In this document: positions 61,680 through 64,000 of the stretch, one piece after another | Numbering within the stretch: position 1 is the first letter of the stretch | Layout of the letters: the number at the start of each line of letters is the position of its first letter | DNA from: Tupaia tana | Lineage: Eukaryota > Chordata > Mammalia > Scandentia > Tupaiidae | Assembly: GCA_026018925.1 (NCBI GenBank) | Contig: JAKSZU010000005.1 | Coordinates: 25,298,779-25,362,778 of the forward strand | DNA length: 64,000 nucleotides | Reading direction: 5' to 3' | Notes under the pieces: model-generated | The model's database searches: none | What the model was told of the DNA's origin: nothing | What the model saw: only the letters and a program-made list of their open reading frames with translations | Position numbers and translations under genes: made by a program

Positions 61680-62140
61680 TAACTCATGTTTTTAGAATGA
61701 CTAATCACCCCAAGAATATATGTGACTATGTAATGAGGTACGTTTGGAAACTGGCAGTACCGAATAAACCAATGTAATTCTTCAATACTACGCTGATGTT
61801 ACACGGTATCACTTGTTGTCGCGCTTGCTGGGAAAGGTTGCCTGCCATCTTTGTAACAAAAAAATCACACTAAGGTCACAATCATGCTAATGAGGGGGCG
61901 CATGGGAGAACCATGGGGGGTCCTTTTCACTCCTAAAGCATTTGTGTGGCTTTTTACCTCCTGACTTTCCTTAAAGAGGTGCCGCTAACCAGGGACCTCT
62001 GCAAGACAAGAGTGGAGTTGAAAGTGTCTCTTTCTGCCATCCGTGTAATCAGATCTCGGAGCAGACTGACAGAGACGAGCTGTGTTCTGGAACACCCTAG
62101 ATGTTTTTCTTCATTAGAACAGGTGAGAAACTGAGCAAAG
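61680..62140. other. Unique sequence
   Basis: No recognised element. The frame at 61946-62134 has no visible homology. Confidence 0.4.
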
Positions 62141-62141
62141 G

Positions 62142-62285
62142 TGTTTGTTAATGTTTGTTTGACCAGAGGATACATACATTTGCTAGAGAGAAGAAAAAGA
62201 ACAGAGCACCCCCTAAAGGGGCCTGACCATGCCACAATCGCTTCTCTATTTCTCCATCCTGTCAGGTTATGGGGCATTCCCAGTG
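62142..62285 (-). mobile_element. SINE-A2, head missing
   Basis: ACCAGAGGATACATACATTT, CCCCCTAAAGGGGCCTGACC and CAATCGCTTCTCTATTTCTC, then stops at CAGGTTATGGGGCATTCC. Confidence 0.7.
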
Positions 62286-62350
62286 TCCTGAGCCCTGGGA
62301 CAGACAGTGGAGATACAAAGTGAATGACGTGGTCCTTCGCCACGGACCAA
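62286..62350 (-). mobile_element. L2-like fragment, antisense
   Basis: GTGTCCTGAGCCCTGGGACA and AGTGGAGATACAAAGTGAAT resemble the reverse L2 end. Short, so uncertain. Confidence 0.4.
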
Positions 62351-62756
62351 CGAGCACAGGGGCAGATCACTTCAAAGGTGCAATGGATTTGGGGGAATAG
62401 AGTGGAGAAGTGCCTTGCCTCACTTGGGGTGGCGTTAGGGATAATGGTGTGTCTAGTTCCGTAAGCCTTCAGAGAAAGTATTGCCTGCTATAGAAAATAA
62501 AGTTTTAACCTTTCAAGACATGTCAATAAATATCCACTAAAGTCATTTAGAAATCATGAATGGGTGGGTTCAATAGGAATAAAACTGTTTTGTGTAAGCT
62601 CCCCTCCACCCTACTTCCTGCTAGTTGGCAAGGTCATTTAAAATATTTTTCAAATTGTGATTCGTGGTTTACATACAATTGTACATACATCTTGGCTAGT
62701 TACAGTAGAGTTTTTCAAAGCATGTATTCAATGTGTCATAACCAAATCAAGGACAT
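62351..62756. other. Unique, AT-rich sequence
   Basis: Nothing recognised. Confidence 0.4.
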
Positions 62757-62774
62757 AGACATATTCTTTTTTTT

Positions 62775-62959
62775 TTTTTTTTAAGAATTATTTTATTTAA
62801 CTTTATTTATTATTATTATCATTATTATTTTCCAGTTTGATCAGAGACACAGAGAGAGAGAGAGGAAGTGAGAAAGCAAGCCACCAGGTCCGAGACTTGA
62901 ACCGTGGTCGGCCATGTGGGAGTCCAGCGCCTTTAACCACCATGCCACTTGCCGGCCCC
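62775..62959 (-). mobile_element. SINE-B with TSD
   Basis: TSD AGACATATTCTTTTTT at 62757-62772 and 62960-62975, identical over 16 bases. Tail with (TTA)n, then CAGTTTGATCAGAGACACAG and head GACTTGAACCGTGGTCGGCC. Confidence 0.95.
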
Positions 62960-62979
62960 AGACATATTCTTTTTTATGT

Positions 62980-63388
62980 GACATTGAACATTACGTGTAC
63001 GCTAGTACCACTAGTTTTTTCTCTTTTTTTCTTTTTAAGTATGTGTTGAATTGTCAATGGCATTTTTCACTCTGGTGAAAAATGCACTGTTTCATGTGAG
63101 AACTCTCTTGCCAAACACCTGTTGGGTGTCTACCTGCGAATCTGCTCTGGTGGAGGCCCAATGCCGGCATACGAGTAAGAAATGACCGTCTCCTGCGAGG
63201 TTTGATTCTAATCAGCAAGTTGAACACTGACTGCAGTCAAGGTAGCTGAGGCCAAGCTTGAAGTACTTCACGAGTACAACGAAGCAGTGTGGCCTTGCAT
63301 TGGCACAACTCCCAGTTTTTGAGTCATTGAATTATTTAGAAGCCACCCTTCTTTATGGGCTCATATTCCTTTCCTGACCCTACATACA
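62980..63388. other. Unique sequence
   Basis: No recognised repeat or coding signal. Confidence 0.4.
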
Positions 63389-63389
63389 C

Positions 63390-63781
63390 GGGGACTACAA
63401 AAAATTTGTGGAAAAGTGGAAGTTTTCATGGGAAAAAAAAATTGAAATCCATGCATAGTCATTTGTTTGTTTGTTTGTTTTTGGAGAGGTTTTTGCTATA
63501 GGGTGCATGTGCTCACTAGAAAGACAGAGAGAGACAGAAAGACAGAAAGCAAGAAATCACCCTCTGTGGAGGATGGCCACGCCACAGTCCCTTCTCCTCC
63601 ATTCTCCTCTCGGGATTTTGGGCTTGCATGCACACACGCCCAGCATGAGTTTAAGCCACTGGGTCTGGGACTTGAACCACGGTTGACTACATGGGAGTCC
63701 AGCGACATAGCCATTATGCCAATTGCTGGTCCCCATAGTCTTTTCATAATACTTATTTTTCATGAACTTTTTGAAGACCCC
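63390..63781. mobile_element. Mariner-like miniature element, family M1, split by SINE-A1
   Basis: Left end GGGGACTACAAAAAATTTGT, interior TTGAAATCCATGCATAGTC, right end TTCATGAACTTTTTGAAGAC then CCC. Without the SINE it is about 112 bp, matching the 26694 copy. Confidence 0.8.
63461..63733 (-). mobile_element. SINE-A1 inside a miniature element
   Basis: Short TSD CATAGTC (63454-63460 and 63734-63740). (TTTG)n tail, body GAGGATGGCCACGCCACAGT, head GACTTGAACCACGGTTGAC. Confidence 0.94.
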
Positions 63782-63816
63782 TTGCATAGTACATTAAGGT
63801 TACAAAATTGGTCTAT

Positions 63817-64000
63817 GGGGGCCAACAGGTGGTGTAGTGATTCAGGTGCTGGACTTCCACGTAGTTGACCACAGTTCAAGTCCTGTACCTGGTGGCTTGA
63901 AACTCATATTGGGTGCATGTGTGTGCGTGTTCAAATTCCTGAAAGGAGAATAGAGGAGAAGGGATTGCAGCATGGCTATCCCCCTAGGCCCCCAGAAGGG
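63817..64000 (+). mobile_element. SINE-A, cut by window edge
   Basis: Head GGGGGCCAACAGGTGGTGTA, B-box-like AGTTCAAGTCC, body GAAAGGAGAATAGAGGAG. The CT-rich end and the tail lie beyond the window. Confidence 0.9.

Noticed and set aside
1-64000. Colugo (CYN), Afrotherian, lagomorph, horse, pig or hedgehog SINE origin
   Set aside because: The heads and bodies do not match the SINE sequences I remember from those groups. The host order is left open.

Overview
This window looks like nuclear DNA from a placental mammal, and I find no protein-coding gene in it. It contains diverged LINE-1 pieces with mammalian 3' ends, very old MIR and L2 fragments, one MaLR-type solo LTR, a pogo/Tigger-like DNA transposon, mariner-type miniature elements, (CA)n/(TA)n/(GA)n microsatellites, and a very high load of tRNA-derived SINEs. 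I see no Alu, B1/B2/ID, Can-SINE, Bov, pig, horse, rabbit, Afrotherian or colugo-type SINE, which argues against those groups. I cannot name the order; a bat or eulipotyphlan lineage is only a guess.

The SINEs fall into groups that I name here for convenience. SINE-A is about 250-270 bp: a tRNA-like head (A-box-like TAGCGTAATGG, B-box-like GGTTCGCGTCC), a body with GAGAGGAGAATGGAGGAG and a C6-G6 palindrome, a CT-rich stretch, CCCTATAGCAAAAAC and an A tail. Young CpG-rich copies are called A1, older diverged copies A2. SINE-B is short (about 130-190 bp): the same kind of head joined to a CT-rich stretch and a TTTGGTCAAATTAAAATAAA-like end. SINE-C is a separate, older and more diverged tRNA-like family (GGGGCTGGATGGTGGC head, GAGACCTCCCTGAGCATG middle). 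Many A and B copies carry readable target-site duplications (TSDs), so the insertion order can often be worked out.

Layout. 1-2270: L1 antisense pieces with nested SINEs, then an ancient repeat. 2270-4340: SINE-free unique DNA. 4360-13600: dense SINEs, an L1 3' end (4740-5885), L1 3'UTR pieces, a Tigger-like element (8713-9157) and an 80-bp palindromic miniature element (9809-9888). 13600-16350: mostly unique DNA. 16350-18010: SINEs around a 450-bp CA-rich block. 18010-25540: unique blocks alternating with SINEs and a 3'-UTR-rich L1 (21820-23110). 25550-34830: a SINE-dense belt with a MaLR LTR (27169-27849). 35160-38300: the longest SINE-poor, GC-richer stretch, with a CpG-dense patch (37380-37680). 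39170-43780: SINEs, including a clear SINE-in-SINE. 44770-45580: a 19-bp minisatellite of about 42 units with a higher-order 94-bp period. 45940-47530: five SINEs packed into an antisense L1. 47540-51790 and 58970-61420: largely unique. 51800-58590 and 61420-64000: further SINE and L1 layers.

No exons, splice-bounded reading frames or RNA genes could be supported. All longer open frames are explained by SINE bodies, microsatellites, L1 remnants or the minisatellite. The window is best read as intergenic or deep intronic DNA. Its most notable content is the lineage-specific SINE family, two mariner-like miniature families, the higher-order minisatellite, and a few unique blocks that could be conserved non-coding elements.
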